DNA of 64,000 nt from Pontibacter silvestris (GCF_020907275.1 NZ_JAJJWI010000006.1:163423-227422), one strand, 5' to 3'; positions 18,851 through 28,855 are shown, counted from the first letter of the stretch. A program made the numbers and translations. The notes: generated by a model from the letters alone, not told the origin.

Positions 18851-21800
18851 ATGCATACTATTTTACAATACAGGCGTTTCTTTATTTCTTTCTCCTTGCT
18901 GCTCTTGAGCCTTGCAGGTAGTTCTGTTCAGGCACAGAATGCGTATGGAAATGAGTGGATAAACTATTCTCAAACATATTATAAAATAAGAATAGCAGAG
19001 ACCGGGCTTTACAAATTAGATTATGACTACCTCAGTAACTTAGGTCTTGCGAACATTAACCCGCAAAACTTACAATTGTACAGAAGAGGTAAAGAAGTAG
19101 CTATTTATATAGCAGGGGAAAGTGACGGTAAACTAGACACGCAGGATTATATAGAATTTTTTGGCGAGAAAAATGACGGTGCACTAGACCAAGAACTTTA
19201 TAAGAACCCAGCTGACCAAGTTCATCAGCTAAGGAGCCTTTATACTGATACAGCTGCTTATTTTCTTACTTATGCTCCAGAAAGGGGAAAACGTATGCGT
19301 GAGACTAACCCTGCTGTAAATGGGCGCATTCCAGAGTCGTATCATTTGCAAAAAGCTGTTACTGTACTGAATGAAACTTACTTTCGGGGCAAGCTATATG
19401 GAGAGAATGCAATGCCATGGATGGATCAAGGGGAAGGGTATATGTCAAACCGTTGGATTGGTGCTAGAAGTTATTCAATAACAGGTATTAAAAACATTGA
19501 AACGAGTGGGCCTAAACCTGTAGTTGAATTTGCTACAGTTGGAGCTTATCAGGAATACCATACTCTTGATGTTAATGTTACATCTGGAGGAACTACAAGA
19601 AAATTAAAAACCTATCAGTATGATTTTTTTGCACATGAGGTTGATAAACAGATTGTTAATTTTAGCGAGGTTGCTAATGGACAGGTAACTCTTCAAATTG
19701 TTCCTGTTTCTACAACCACAAAAGGAAATGCTATTAGCTTTGCTTATGGTATTGTAACTTACCCACAAAAGCCCCTATTTACGGGTAATCCTATGGTTCT
19801 TTATACAGACTCTACCCGTTCAACCACTCCTTATTTTGAGTTTGGCAACATTCCCGCAACAACTGTTGCTTATGATGTTACAAATCTGGAAAATATTGTG
19901 CGCACTCTTGGATATGATGCAGCATCAAACCGTGGTTATGTTATCAGAGCTGAGGATGGTAGAACTCATAAAATACTGCTTGCCGATGCCTCGAAAGCTC
20001 TCACGCCACCAGTAGCTAAAAGAATCAGTTTTAGAAATATAAATCCTGCTGCTCATAATTACATTGTGCTTACAAATAAGCGCCTGATGCAGCAAGTTGG
20101 CGATTATACTTTGCCGGCTCCTAAGGCTTATGCTGAATACAGAGCTTCTGAGGCTGGAGGAAATTACGATACTTTATTAGTGTTTATTGATGATATAGTA
20201 AACCAGTTTCATTATGGTGAACATTCTGCTAATGCTGTAAGGCATTTCCTGAGCTTTATGAGTTCGTCATCTAATGCCAAGCAACTATTTATAATCGGCA
20301 AGGGGCTTGAATATGACAGAATTAATTACAGAAGTTCTGGGGAAGCCGCTTTAGATTTAGTTCCCACAGGAGGTGTGCCTGCTTCAGATGTTTTTTTCTC
20401 AGCTGATTTTAGAAATAACTCTTTTGTGCCTCAGGTGCCAACAGGAAGAATACCTGCCACATCAGCAAGTGAAGTAATGAATTATCTGGATAAGGTAAAA
20501 GAATATGAAAGCCAGCCACAGGGCCTTGCCTGGAGAAAGAACATCTTACAATTAGGTGGTGGAAAAACTGTGTCTGAAATCAACACTATTGCTTCTTATT
20601 TAAGCTCTTATAAAAATATTGCTTCAGGGCCTTTGCTCGATGCCAATGTAATTGAGAAGTACAGGAAAAATGTAAGCGAAGCTGTTGAGGTTGTAAATGT
20701 TGCAGAGGAAGTCAATACCGGCCTTTCATTAATTACTTTTTTTGGGCATAGTTCAACAAGCATTACTGACCTGGATATAGGCTTTGTTTCCAGAGATGTA
20801 AATGGTTATAAAAATAAAGGGAAATACCCAGTAATGTTGCTGAATGGCTGTAACATAGGAAATGCCTTTATTCCAAATTCTGTCTCTTTTGGTGAAGATT
20901 GGGTGATTACTCCCAACAGAGGAGCTATAGCCTTTATTGCTAGTACAGATTATGGTTATCCTAGTTATCTTCATTTATATACATCAAATTTCTATACAGC
21001 TTCATTTCAGAATCCGGAAACATATGGCAGCTCGATAGGAAATATCCAGAAAGAAGTAATACGGAAAGTAAAGCAGACTTCATCTAACGATATGGCAACT
21101 GCTGTGGTGCTAAATATGCTTTTACAAGGAGATCCTGCTATAAAACTTTACTCTCCTGAGAAGCCAGACTATTATATAAAGGAAAATGCTTTCTCCATCA
21201 AGAATGAGGACGGAAGTGCTGTAACTGCATCTTCTCCCAAATTTATTCTTAAAGTTAATGTTGGCAACTTAGGGAAAGTTATAACTGAATCGGTATCTGT
21301 GAAGGTTAACAGAACACTGGCTGATCAAACTACTGTTATAAATTATGAGCCATTTGTAGTTAATTCGATCCAAAGCCATGATACTATTCGTTTGGAGATC
21401 GATAACGAAGGAGTAACAGCAATTGGCATGAACTCTTTTGAGGTTACACTTGATGGTTTGAATGAAATTGAAGAGTTAGATGAAAGTAACAACGCTCAGA
21501 AGTATCAGTATTATTTCCCTTCCAGTAATTTACTTACATTAAGCCCGTCTAAATATGGAATAGTTAATTCAAATAAAGTAAAACTGGTTGCACAGGGTAG
21601 TACGAACCAAATTACAGGAGCTGAATATTATTTTGAACTGGATACCACACAAGCCTTTAACAGCAATCTGAAGCAATCTTATACGGCTAATAGCTCCCTC
21701 TTACCAACATGGGAGGTAACATTACCTAGTGTTACAACTAGTGACAGTACTGTTTATTATTGGCGGGCAAGGTTTAATACTTTTAAGGCAGAAGAAGATA

Positions 21801-23848
21801 CTGTCTGGGCCGAAAGCTCTTTCAGGTATGTCCCTAACGGGAAAAGCGGATGGTCTCAGAGCCACTACGGACAGTTTGATGAAGTTCAGACAGATAAAGT
21901 AACAAACACAGGAAAAGAGAATATAAAATGGACTTTTGATCCTGTGCAAATGGAAATTGCTATTAGAACAGCTGGTGGTAACATAAGGTTTGAAGAAACC
22001 TCCTATGGATTGTTCATCAATGGAAAGCCTATGGTGGTAGCGCAATGTAGTAATCCTGCAGGAAGCGCCACTCCAAGAGTTTATTTAGTTGCTATTGACA
22101 ACAAATCATTAACAACTGTTTCAGGTGTTTTTTCTTCTGGAGCCTGTTCATATATGCCGGAGCTATATGAGTTTGGAGATATGAGAACTGTAGCAAACAG
22201 AATTAAGCTGGAGAATTTCTTAAAAGCTGTACCTGATGGTTATTATGTTGCCGCCATTGGTATCAATGCTGTTCCATATGGTAGTTTTACGGCGGAACTT
22301 AAAAATGCTTTCAAAAGCATTGGCTCCGAAGCAATTGATAACCTTCAAAATGGTTATCCTTTTGCAATTGTAGGACAAAAGGGGGGGACACCGGGTACTG
22401 CAAATGAACTTACTGCTTCTTTAGATGATGAGCTTTCTCCTTTATCTCAGGATATATCACTTCAGACAATCCTTAGTGCCAATCAGCAGTCAGGCACAGT
22501 TACTTCTGCTGTTATAGGGCCTGCTTTAAATTGGGGAACCCTGTATCATAATGTAGAAGAGTATAAAGGTGGCGAAGATGAGTATACTTTAAGTGTAACA
22601 GGGATTGATACAACAGGGCAGCAAGAGGTGTTGGTCGAGAAAGTAAATACTAAAGCTTTTGACCTTTCAGCGATTGATGCAAAAACATACCCAAAACTGC
22701 AATTGTCTGTGTTTTTGTCCGATGAAACGGAGCGTACGGCTCCACAGCTCAAGGAATGGTTTGTGTATTATGATGCAGTGCCAGAAGGCGTTATTAGGCC
22801 TGATCTGGTACAGGTAAACGAAGAAACTTTATCTGAACAAGCAGATAAAGGAAGTCTTTCTTTACCAATGGCGTTTGAAAATATCTCCAACACAGCTTTT
22901 ACTGATTCCTTGCTGGTGAAGGTAACGTTAACTGGGAATGGCATTCAATCACGGGTTGATAGTTTTAAAGTTGAACCTTTAACTGCTAATAAAACAGCTT
23001 ATTTCAATTATACTTTACTAACTAATGAACTGGAGGGGAGCTATCAGCTAAGTATGTATGTGAATCCGACAGTGCAACAGGAACAGTATTATTTTAATAA
23101 TGTATATGAGGTGCCTTTCAATGTTAAGGCCAGGCTTCACCCCATTTTAGACGTTGCGTTTGACGGTATACATATAATGGATGGAGAATTGGTAGCGCCA
23201 AGTCCTACGATCAGTATAACATTGAAAGACGAGAGTAAGGGCGTTTACCTGCAAGATCCTTCTGCTATGTCTGTTATCATGATTGATCCACAAGGCGAAG
23301 GTCAGGAGGTGCCTTTGATGTCTAATTCTGAGGTTAGATATTATCCGGCAGATGAAAAGAATGACTTTAAGCTGGAGTATAAACCATCGAAACTAGAAGA
23401 TGGCGTATATACTGTGGAGGTGAAAGCTCGTGATGTAACCGGTAAGCTATCCGGAGTATCTCCATATCGAATAAGTTTTGAGGTGGTCAATGAGTCCAGT
23501 GTGACAAACTTTTACCCGTTCCCCAACCCTTTCTCCACCAAGACTAACTTCATATTTACACTAACTGGTGCCACCATTCCGGATAACTTCAAAATTCAGA
23601 TTTTGACTGTAACTGGTAAAGTGGTAAAAGAGATCATGAAAGAAGAAATTGGTCCCATACGTATAGGCAACAACAAATCGGAATATGCCTGGGATGGCAC
23701 CGATATGTACGGAGACAAATTAGCCAATGGCGTTTATTTATACCGTGTGGTAATGAGCCAGCAAGGAGTGGAGGATATGAAGCACCGCAACACCTTTGGC
23801 GACAAAGCCTTTAAAAACGGCTATGGCAAATTATATATTTTGCGCTAA
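18851..23848 (+). CDS. Giant C25-family cysteine peptidase, PorU2-like, with T9SS sorting domain
   Basis: A 1,665-residue exported protein with an N-terminal signal peptide ending SSVQAQ. The first half holds a gingipain-type C25 peptidase domain: catalytic His633 in FFGHSS and Cys667 in LNGCNIGN. Beta-sandwich domains follow, and the C-terminus (about 1575-1665) looks like a type IX sorting domain (FYPFPNPF, then GKLYILR). PorU, the T9SS sortase, shares this peptidase but is usually 1,100-1,300 residues; longer relatives adjoining a PorV-like gene are called PorU2. It could be a second sortase or a secreted protease. Codon use is more AT-rich in the first two thirds than in neighbouring genes. 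Terminated by a 26-bp hairpin at 23864-23921. Confidence 0.8.
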   Translation: MHTILQYRRFFISFSLLLLSLAGSSVQAQNAYGNEWINYSQTYYKIRIAETGLYKLDYDYLSNLGLANINPQNLQLYRRGKEVAIYIAGESDGKLDTQDYIEFFGEKNDGALDQELYKNPADQVHQLRSLYTDTAAYFLTYAPERGKRMRETNPAVNGRIPESYHLQKAVTVLNETYFRGKLYGENAMPWMDQGEGYMSNRWIGARSYSITGIKNIETSGPKPVVEFATVGAYQEYHTLDVNVTSGGTTRKLKTYQYDFFAHEVDKQIVNFSEVANGQVTLQIVPVSTTTKGNAISFAYGIVTYPQKPLFTGNPMVLYTDSTRSTTPYFEFGNIPATTVAYDVTNLENIVRTLGYDAASNRGYVIRAEDGRTHKILLADASKALTPPVAKRISFRNINPAAHNYIVLTNKRLMQQVGDYTLPAPKAYAEYRASEAGGNYDTLLVFIDDIVNQFHYGEHSANAVRHFLSFMSSSSNAKQLFIIGKGLEYDRINYRSSGEAALDLVPTGGVPASDVFFSADFRNNSFVPQVPTGRIPATSASEVMNYLDKVKEYESQPQGLAWRKNILQLGGGKTVSEINTIASYLSSYKNIASGPLLDANVIEKYRKNVSEAVEVVNVAEEVNTGLSLITFFGHSSTSITDLDIGFVSRDVNGYKNKGKYPVMLLNGCNIGNAFIPNSVSFGEDWVITPNRGAIAFIASTDYGYPSYLHLYTSNFYTASFQNPETYGSSIGNIQKEVIRKVKQTSSNDMATAVVLNMLLQGDPAIKLYSPEKPDYYIKENAFSIKNEDGSAVTASSPKFILKVNVGNLGKVITESVSVKVNRTLADQTTVINYEPFVVNSIQSHDTIRLEIDNEGVTAIGMNSFEVTLDGLNEIEELDESNNAQKYQYYFPSSNLLTLSPSKYGIVNSNKVKLVAQGSTNQITGAEYYFELDTTQAFNSNLKQSYTANSSLLPTWEVTLPSVTTSDSTVYYWRARFNTFKAEEDTVWAESSFRYVPNGKSGWSQSHYGQFDEVQTDKVTNTGKENIKWTFDPVQMEIAIRTAGGNIRFEETSYGLFINGKPMVVAQCSNPAGSATPRVYLVAIDNKSLTTVSGVFSSGACSYMPELYEFGDMRTVANRIKLENFLKAVPDGYYVAAIGINAVPYGSFTAELKNAFKSIGSEAIDNLQNGYPFAIVGQKGGTPGTANELTASLDDELSPLSQDISLQTILSANQQSGTVTSAVIGPALNWGTLYHNVEEYKGGEDEYTLSVTGIDTTGQQEVLVEKVNTKAFDLSAIDAKTYPKLQLSVFLSDETERTAPQLKEWFVYYDAVPEGVIRPDLVQVNEETLSEQADKGSLSLPMAFENISNTAFTDSLLVKVTLTGNGIQSRVDSFKVEPLTANKTAYFNYTLLTNELEGSYQLSMYVNPTVQQEQYYFNNVYEVPFNVKARLHPILDVAFDGIHIMDGELVAPSPTISITLKDESKGVYLQDPSAMSVIMIDPQGEGQEVPLMSNSEVRYYPADEKNDFKLEYKPSKLEDGVYTVEVKARDVTGKLSGVSPYRISFEVVNESSVTNFYPFPNPFSTKTNFIFTLTGATIPDNFKIQILTVTGKVVKEIMKEEIGPIRIGNNKSEYAWDGTDMYGDKLANGVYLYRVVMSQQGVEDMKHRNTFGDKAFKNGYGKLYILR

Positions 23849-23863
23849 GTGTGAAACAGTGTA

Positions 23864-23921
23864 AAAGTAGCTAAACAGGAAAGGCAGCGTTTAGTCGCTG
23901 CCTTTCCTGTTTAGCTACTTT
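23864..23921. terminator. 26-bp perfect bidirectional hairpin terminator
   Basis: The arms at 23864-23889 and 23896-23921 are perfectly complementary over 26 bases around the loop TTTAGT. The hairpin lies between the C25 peptidase gene and folA, which converge, and its right arm contains the folA stop codon. T-rich segments occur on both strands, so it should stop transcription from both sides. Confidence 0.85.
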
Positions 23922-24400
23922 CTGTGAAGCTCCAAAAAAGTATAGCTGTATTTATTCTTCTCGTCGGGTTCATGATGCAGTTCCGATACTGCTTGCCATT
24001 CATCCATGTCCAACTCAGGGAAAAAGGCATCACCTTCAAAAGTTTGGTGCACTCTGGTTAAGTGAATCACATCAACCAACGGGAGTACCTGCTTATAAAC
24101 TTTCGCACCACCGATGATACATATCTGCTCATCCAGTTCTTTGGCTCGTTCAATGGCTTCTTCTAACGTATGAGTAATTATGCAACCTTCTGCTTTATAA
24201 TCTTTCTGTGTTGTAATGATGATGGAAGTGCGCCCTGGTAAAAGCTTGCCAATGGACTCAAAAGTCTTTCGACCCATAAGAATAGGGTGCCCCATCGTGA
24301 TTTCCTTGAAATGGCGCAGGTCTGCCGGAAGATGCCAGGGCATTTCGTTGTTCTTGCCAATGGTGTTGTTCTCAGCGGCGGCTACTACTATAGCTATCAT
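23915..24400 (-). CDS. folA: Dihydrofolate reductase
   Basis: NADPH-dependent reduction of dihydrofolate to tetrahydrofolate, needed for thymidylate, purine and formyl-Met-tRNA synthesis. The 161-residue protein is a standard chromosomal DHFR: NEMPWHLPADLRHFK with catalytic Asp27, MGRKTFESIG, LPGRTSIIIT and IIGGAKVYKQ. It is the last gene of a minus-strand operon, 4 bases after fmt; the pairing is sensible because Fmt consumes formyl-tetrahydrofolate. Its stop lies inside the 26-bp terminator hairpin. Confidence 0.95.
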   Translation of the reverse strand: MIAIVVAAAENNTIGKNNEMPWHLPADLRHFKEITMGHPILMGRKTFESIGKLLPGRTSIIITTQKDYKAEGCIITHTLEEAIERAKELDEQICIIGGAKVYKQVLPLVDVIHLTRVHQTFEGDAFFPELDMDEWQAVSELHHEPDEKNKYSYTFLELHRK

Positions 24401-24404
24401 TTTA

Positions 24405-25334
24405 TTATACGTTAAAGTTGTAACCTCTCAACAAATCCTGTACAGGCATACGCTTCTTTCCTTCCATCTGGAGGTCAAGTATTGCAATGGCTCCAGCAGC
24501 GGTTTGCACATGCAGATAAGTTTTGTTATCTGTCTCAATCTGGCCAGGTTCCAGGCAGTACGCTGTGTCAGTTAGGGCTTCTACTTTAAACAGCTTAAAG
24601 TTTTTTTCATTAAAACGTGCCCAAGCGGCAGGATAGGGAGAAAGGCCACGCACAAAATCGCGTACTTGCTGAGCTGATTGGTTCCAGTTTATTTCGCAGG
24701 TGTCTTTAAAGATTTTAGGGGCATGTTTTGTCTCTGCCGAAGTTAGCTGTGCTTGCGACTGAACTTTATCTTCTTCAATAGCTTGTACAGTTTTAACAGC
24801 CAGCTTAGCGCCCTCATGCTTCAGCTTCTCGTACAGACTACCAAAATCGTCTTCTTCTAATATTGGCACCTTTTCTTGAAAAATGAGGTCTCCCGTATCA
24901 ATCTCATGTTTCAAAAAGAAAGAAGTAACGCCCGTTTCTTTTTCACCATTAATAATGGCCCAATTAATAGGAGCAGCTCCACGATATTGTGGTAATAACG
25001 AAGCATGTATGTTAAAAGAACCCAAGGCAGGCATGGACCACACTACTTCTGGTAACATCCGGAAAGCAACAATAACCTGTAAGTTGGCTTTGTAGCTGCG
25101 TAACTCTTCCAGAAAAGCTTCCGATTTCAGGTTGGTTGGCTGTAGCACCGGAATATTTTGCGACACAGCATACTCCTTTACAGGCGACTGATTTAGTTTC
25201 TGCCCACGACCAGCTGGTTTGTCTGGTGCGGTAATAACAGCAACTACATTATAATTATGTTCAACAAGTGCTTGCAGGGTAGGCACGGCAAAATCAGGCG
25301 TACCCATAAACACGATGCGGAGATTTTTAGGCAT
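24405..25334 (-). CDS. fmt: Methionyl-tRNA formyltransferase
   Basis: Formylates initiator Met-tRNA using 10-formyl-tetrahydrofolate. The 309-residue protein has the formyltransferase core with catalytic Asn108, His110 (NIHASLLPQYRGAAP) and Asp146 (DTGDL), the N-terminal FMGTPDFAVP segment and the C-terminal OB-like domain that contacts tRNA. Start ATG at 25334, 4 bases after the preceding gene on the minus strand; folA follows after 4 bases. Peptide deformylase is not adjacent. Confidence 0.95.
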   Translation of the reverse strand: MPKNLRIVFMGTPDFAVPTLQALVEHNYNVVAVITAPDKPAGRGQKLNQSPVKEYAVSQNIPVLQPTNLKSEAFLEELRSYKANLQVIVAFRMLPEVVWSMPALGSFNIHASLLPQYRGAAPINWAIINGEKETGVTSFFLKHEIDTGDLIFQEKVPILEEDDFGSLYEKLKHEGAKLAVKTVQAIEEDKVQSQAQLTSAETKHAPKIFKDTCEINWNQSAQQVRDFVRGLSPYPAAWARFNEKNFKLFKVEALTDTAYCLEPGQIETDNKTYLHVQTAAGAIAILDLQMEGKKRMPVQDLLRGYNFNV

Positions 25335-25338
25335 AGTT

Positions 25339-26571
25339 TTATTTTGAATCTGAATAAAGTAAATATTGCTTACGCATATTCTTATAATCTGAAAGTGCAG
25401 GTTCCCAAGTGGCTCTTATCTCTGCCTCGGTCTTACCTGCTTTTATTTGTTCGCGAAGCTGTGGTGTGCCTGCTAACTTCTCAAAGAAGCTGTTAAAAAA
25501 CTTGTCCTGGTTGGTGGAGTTCTTATAAAAGTCCAGCACATAAGTAAGCGTAAAAGGTTGAGCCATTTCAGTGTCTGTCAAGTTTAAACCATAGCACTTC
25601 TGTCCCTTATAAGGAGGGTCTCCGGCTCCTGGCATACTTTCAGGCATAAAAGAATAATCTTTGTGCTTGTAGTATGGGCTTCCAATTACCTGAAAAGGAT
25701 AAGAAGTACCACGACCTACACTTACACTAGTGCCCTCGAAAAGGCACAGTGATGGATAAAGTGCTATAGCTTGCGCATTAGGTAAGTTCGGAGATGGCTT
25801 TATAGGTAAAGTATAAGCTGTATTGTGGGTGTAACTGACAACAGGAATGATGGTTACTTTACATTGACGTTGTCCTTCTAACCATTTCTCTCCGTTTATC
25901 ATTTTAGCTAACTCGCCTATTGTTAGCCCATGTACAATAGGTATAGGGTGCATTCCAACAAAGGATTTTAGGGCAGGCTCCAGCACAGGGCCATCTACAT
26001 AGTGGCCGTTCGGATTTGGGCGGTCCAGTATAAGTAGCGGTTTATTATTTTCGGCACATGCTTCCATTACATAATGCATCGTACTGATGTAGGTATAAAA
26101 GCGAGCCCCTACATCCTGAATATCGAATACAACTATATCTAAATTTTGCAGTTGTTCTGGCAGCGGCTTTTTGTTTTTTCCGTAAAGCGATATAATTGGA
26201 AGACCTGTTTTAATGTCTTTTGCATCTTTAACATGGGCACCAGCATCTGCATCGCCACGAAACCCATGCTCCGGGGCAAAAATGGTTTTTATCTGTATGC
26301 CCCGGCTTAATAAGGAGTCAACAAGGTGCGTTTGTCCAATTACAGAAGTTTGGTTTACCACCATACCGACACGTTTGCCCTGGAGCAACTTCAGGTACAT
26401 TTCTGTTCTTTCAGCACCTGTCTTCAATGGCTGTGTCTGGGGCAATGCACTAGCTGTTTCTGTGGAATCAATTACTACTATCGCATCGGCAGCAGTTGAG
26501 GGTTGGTACTGAGAGCAGCTGCCCAGTGCAAGCAGAAGCGAAGTGTAAAGTATAAATAGGGGCTGTATCAT
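25339..26571 (-). CDS. DUF1343 lipoprotein, probable exo-beta-N-acetylmuramidase (NamZ-like)
   Basis: Predicted periplasmic or surface-anchored glycosidase. DUF1343 proteins include NamZ, which removes terminal MurNAc from peptidoglycan fragments and feeds muropeptide recycling. I take ATG 26571 as the start because it begins a lipoprotein signal with the lipobox LGSC; the ATG at 26598 adds 9 residues. Family motifs: GKRVGMVVNQTS, FAPEHGFRGDADAGAHV, DIQDVGARFYTYISTM and GRGTSYPF. About 410 residues. First gene of the NamZ-fmt-folA unit. Activity is inferred from family membership. Confidence 0.82.
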   Translation of the reverse strand: MIQPLFILYTSLLLALGSCSQYQPSTAADAIVVIDSTETASALPQTQPLKTGAERTEMYLKLLQGKRVGMVVNQTSVIGQTHLVDSLLSRGIQIKTIFAPEHGFRGDADAGAHVKDAKDIKTGLPIISLYGKNKKPLPEQLQNLDIVVFDIQDVGARFYTYISTMHYVMEACAENNKPLLILDRPNPNGHYVDGPVLEPALKSFVGMHPIPIVHGLTIGELAKMINGEKWLEGQRQCKVTIIPVVSYTHNTAYTLPIKPSPNLPNAQAIALYPSLCLFEGTSVSVGRGTSYPFQVIGSPYYKHKDYSFMPESMPGAGDPPYKGQKCYGLNLTDTEMAQPFTLTYVLDFYKNSTNQDKFFNSFFEKLAGTPQLREQIKAGKTEAEIRATWEPALSDYKNMRKQYLLYSDSK

Positions 26572-26631
26572 AGTAATAAGAAAGAAGTCAAAATTCATAC
26601 CTATCTTTAAGGCAGTTTAGCAAAAAGGCGA

Positions 26632-27846
26632 GTGAATATTTCCAAATATATATCCGATAAGATATCAGAAGTACAAGCCGGCTCATTTACCTCGTCGGTT
26701 ACAAAAATAGCAATTATCAGCATAGCAGCTGGCATTGGTATTATGATTGTGTCGTTTGCCATACTCGAAGGCTTCCGAAATGAGATACGGGAGAAGATCT
26801 TCAGCTTTAGTTCACATCTGCAGGTGAGTAAGTATGACACGAACAATTCTTTTGAAGGGGCACCAATAAGCAGAACAATCGGAATCAGTGATACTGCCTC
26901 TATTCCAGGAATTAAGCATATTCAATCTTTCGCCCGCAAAACAGCTATTATTAAAACAGATGATGAAGTACTGGGCGTAGTGCTAAAAGGGGTAGGGAAA
27001 GATTATGACCTGCAAGCAATGCAGCAGAATCTGGAAGCAGGAAAGCTGATTACATTTAACGATACAGCCTCATCAAAAGAAATCCTGATAAGCCAGCGCA
27101 TTGCCAGTAAACTTAGGCTTAGTGTAGGGGATGATGCCATTTTTTACTTTATCCAGAATCCGCCGCGTGCCAGGAAGTTAACCGTTACCGGGATTTATAA
27201 TACAGGTTTAGAGGAGTTTGATGAGGTTTTTGTGATAGGGGACCTACAACTGATACGCGACCTGAATGGTTGGCCGGACACATTAGTGGGTGGCGTTGAA
27301 ATAGTGCTGAAGGATTTTGACCAGATAGACCAAGTGGCAGACCAAGTATTTGAGCAGATGAATTATGACCTGCAACTAGAGAAAATAACTGATCGGCACG
27401 CACAGCTTTTCGACTGGCTGCAACTTTTGCGTAAGAACGTAATCATCTTCCTTATTCTGATAATTTTTGTGGCTACCTTCAATATGGTATCTACCGTTTT
27501 TATTATGATTATTGAGCGCATTAATATGATTGGTGTACTAAAAGCGGTAGGAGCTACAGATAACCAGATAAGGAAAGTATTTTATTTCAGAGGGCTTAAC
27601 CTCACAATTAAAGGCTTACTATGGGGAAACCTGATTGGAATTGGTTTTTGTGCTATTCAGGACTATTTTAAAATAATACCGCTTGACCCGGACAACTATT
27701 ATATGGACACCGTACCGATAAGTTGGAATATAGGGATGATTATTATTTTAAATGTGATTACTCTATTACTGACAATGCTAGCTATTCTGATTCCTGCCTC
27801 TATGGTGGCACGTATTAAACCAGTAAAAGCTATTAAGTTTGATTAA
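26632..27846 (+). CDS. FtsX-type ABC transporter permease (LolC/LolE-like)
   Basis: Inner-membrane permease of 404 residues with one N-terminal membrane helix (about 23-48), a large periplasmic MacB-type domain (about 60-260) and three C-terminal helices, including ERINMIGVLKAVGATDNQIRK typical of FtsX. The topology matches LolC/LolE, which extract lipoproteins from the inner membrane. No ATPase gene is adjacent, so its partner is encoded elsewhere. GTG start at 26632, only 60 bases from the divergent DUF1343 lipoprotein start. Confidence 0.85.
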   Translation: MNISKYISDKISEVQAGSFTSSVTKIAIISIAAGIGIMIVSFAILEGFRNEIREKIFSFSSHLQVSKYDTNNSFEGAPISRTIGISDTASIPGIKHIQSFARKTAIIKTDDEVLGVVLKGVGKDYDLQAMQQNLEAGKLITFNDTASSKEILISQRIASKLRLSVGDDAIFYFIQNPPRARKLTVTGIYNTGLEEFDEVFVIGDLQLIRDLNGWPDTLVGGVEIVLKDFDQIDQVADQVFEQMNYDLQLEKITDRHAQLFDWLQLLRKNVIIFLILIIFVATFNMVSTVFIMIIERINMIGVLKAVGATDNQIRKVFYFRGLNLTIKGLLWGNLIGIGFCAIQDYFKIIPLDPDNYYMDTVPISWNIGMIIILNVITLLLTMLAILIPASMVARIKPVKAIKFD

Positions 27847-27942
27847 TAATAGATAGCTCTGTATCTGAAGTTTTGTAGCGTCTTTTTCTTGTGAAACTTG
27901 CCCCTATCAATTTTTGCTTACTAATTTTTTAGAAAACGCACA

Positions 27943-27995
27943 ACTAAAGGCACCTAACAAAGTCTAGATAAAGGTCTTTGTTAGGTGCCTTTAGT
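27943..27995. terminator. 20-bp perfect bidirectional hairpin terminator
   Basis: The arms at 27943-27962 and 27976-27995 pair perfectly over 20 bases, with a 13-base loop. It lies between the convergent permease and mscS genes and has A- and T-rich stem ends on both strands. Confidence 0.8.
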
Positions 27996-28021
27996 TTGTA
28001 AAAATGAGCTAATAAGCTTTC

Positions 28022-28855
28022 CTATGCCTGCTGCACATTAATTACCTCACGCTTCTGAATTGGCGCTGGCATTTTAACTTCATTCTGCTCAAAAGCAATT
28101 TTTATACGTTCAGTCATCTCCCAGTTAAGCGGCCAGAACTCTTCCTTTTTTGCCCACAGGCGCATGCTGATCGTTATAGAATATTCTGTAAAGCCAGTAG
28201 CGGCAATAAAAGGGGCTGGGTCTGTGAGAATACGCTGATCAGTATCGACTAGCTGTTGCAGCAGCTGTTTAACAGCACTAAGGTCATTTTGTGGGCTGAT
28301 TACCAGGTTGAACTCCATTCGCCTAGTTGGCTCCACCGAATAGTTTACAACCACGCTATTTGCTAATGGGCCATTAGGCATATAAATAACCTGATTGTTG
28401 CCCGTTTTTATAACTGTGTTAAAGATGTTGATCATGTGTACAGTGCCCATTTGACCCTGTGCCTCAATAAAATCTCCTACTCTAAAAGGCTTGATGGTTA
28501 AGATTAACACTCCACCTGCAAAGTTGGAAAGGCTGCCTTGCAAAGCCAGGCCAATAGCCAGACCAGCCGAGCCTAACACGGCTATAAAAGAAGTCATTTC
28601 AACACCAAGCTGCGCTATAACTAATATAATAAGTAAAATGCGCAACGCTATAGATAGCAGGTTTTTCAGGAACGGACGTAGCGAAATATCTACATCTTTG
28701 CGTTGCATCAGGCTGTAAGTAACCTGAACAATGCGGTTTATTACCCAAAGCCCTATGAGAAGGGTGAGTATGGCGCCAAGCAGCCGGAGGCCATACAGTA
28801 CTACAAAATCAGTTATAGAATTGCTTAATTGCCCAAGATTGTCGAACTCGAACAT
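28022..28855 (-). CDS. mscS: Small-conductance mechanosensitive channel, MscS family
   Basis: Inner-membrane channel that releases solutes on hypo-osmotic shock. The 277-residue protein has the short MscS layout: three membrane helices (about 15-40, 60-80, 88-120), the pore helix AGLAIGLALQGSLSNFAGG with the Ala/Gly packing pattern, then the cytoplasmic beta domain (PFRVGDFIEAQGQMGTV) and the alpha/beta vestibule. Length is close to E. coli MscS (286). Monocistronic by position, ATG at 28855. Substrate specificity cannot be predicted. Confidence 0.9.
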   Translation of the reverse strand: MFEFDNLGQLSNSITDFVVLYGLRLLGAILTLLIGLWVINRIVQVTYSLMQRKDVDISLRPFLKNLLSIALRILLIILVIAQLGVEMTSFIAVLGSAGLAIGLALQGSLSNFAGGVLILTIKPFRVGDFIEAQGQMGTVHMINIFNTVIKTGNNQVIYMPNGPLANSVVVNYSVEPTRRMEFNLVISPQNDLSAVKQLLQQLVDTDQRILTDPAPFIAATGFTEYSITISMRLWAKKEEFWPLNWEMTERIKIAFEQNEVKMPAPIQKREVINVQQA

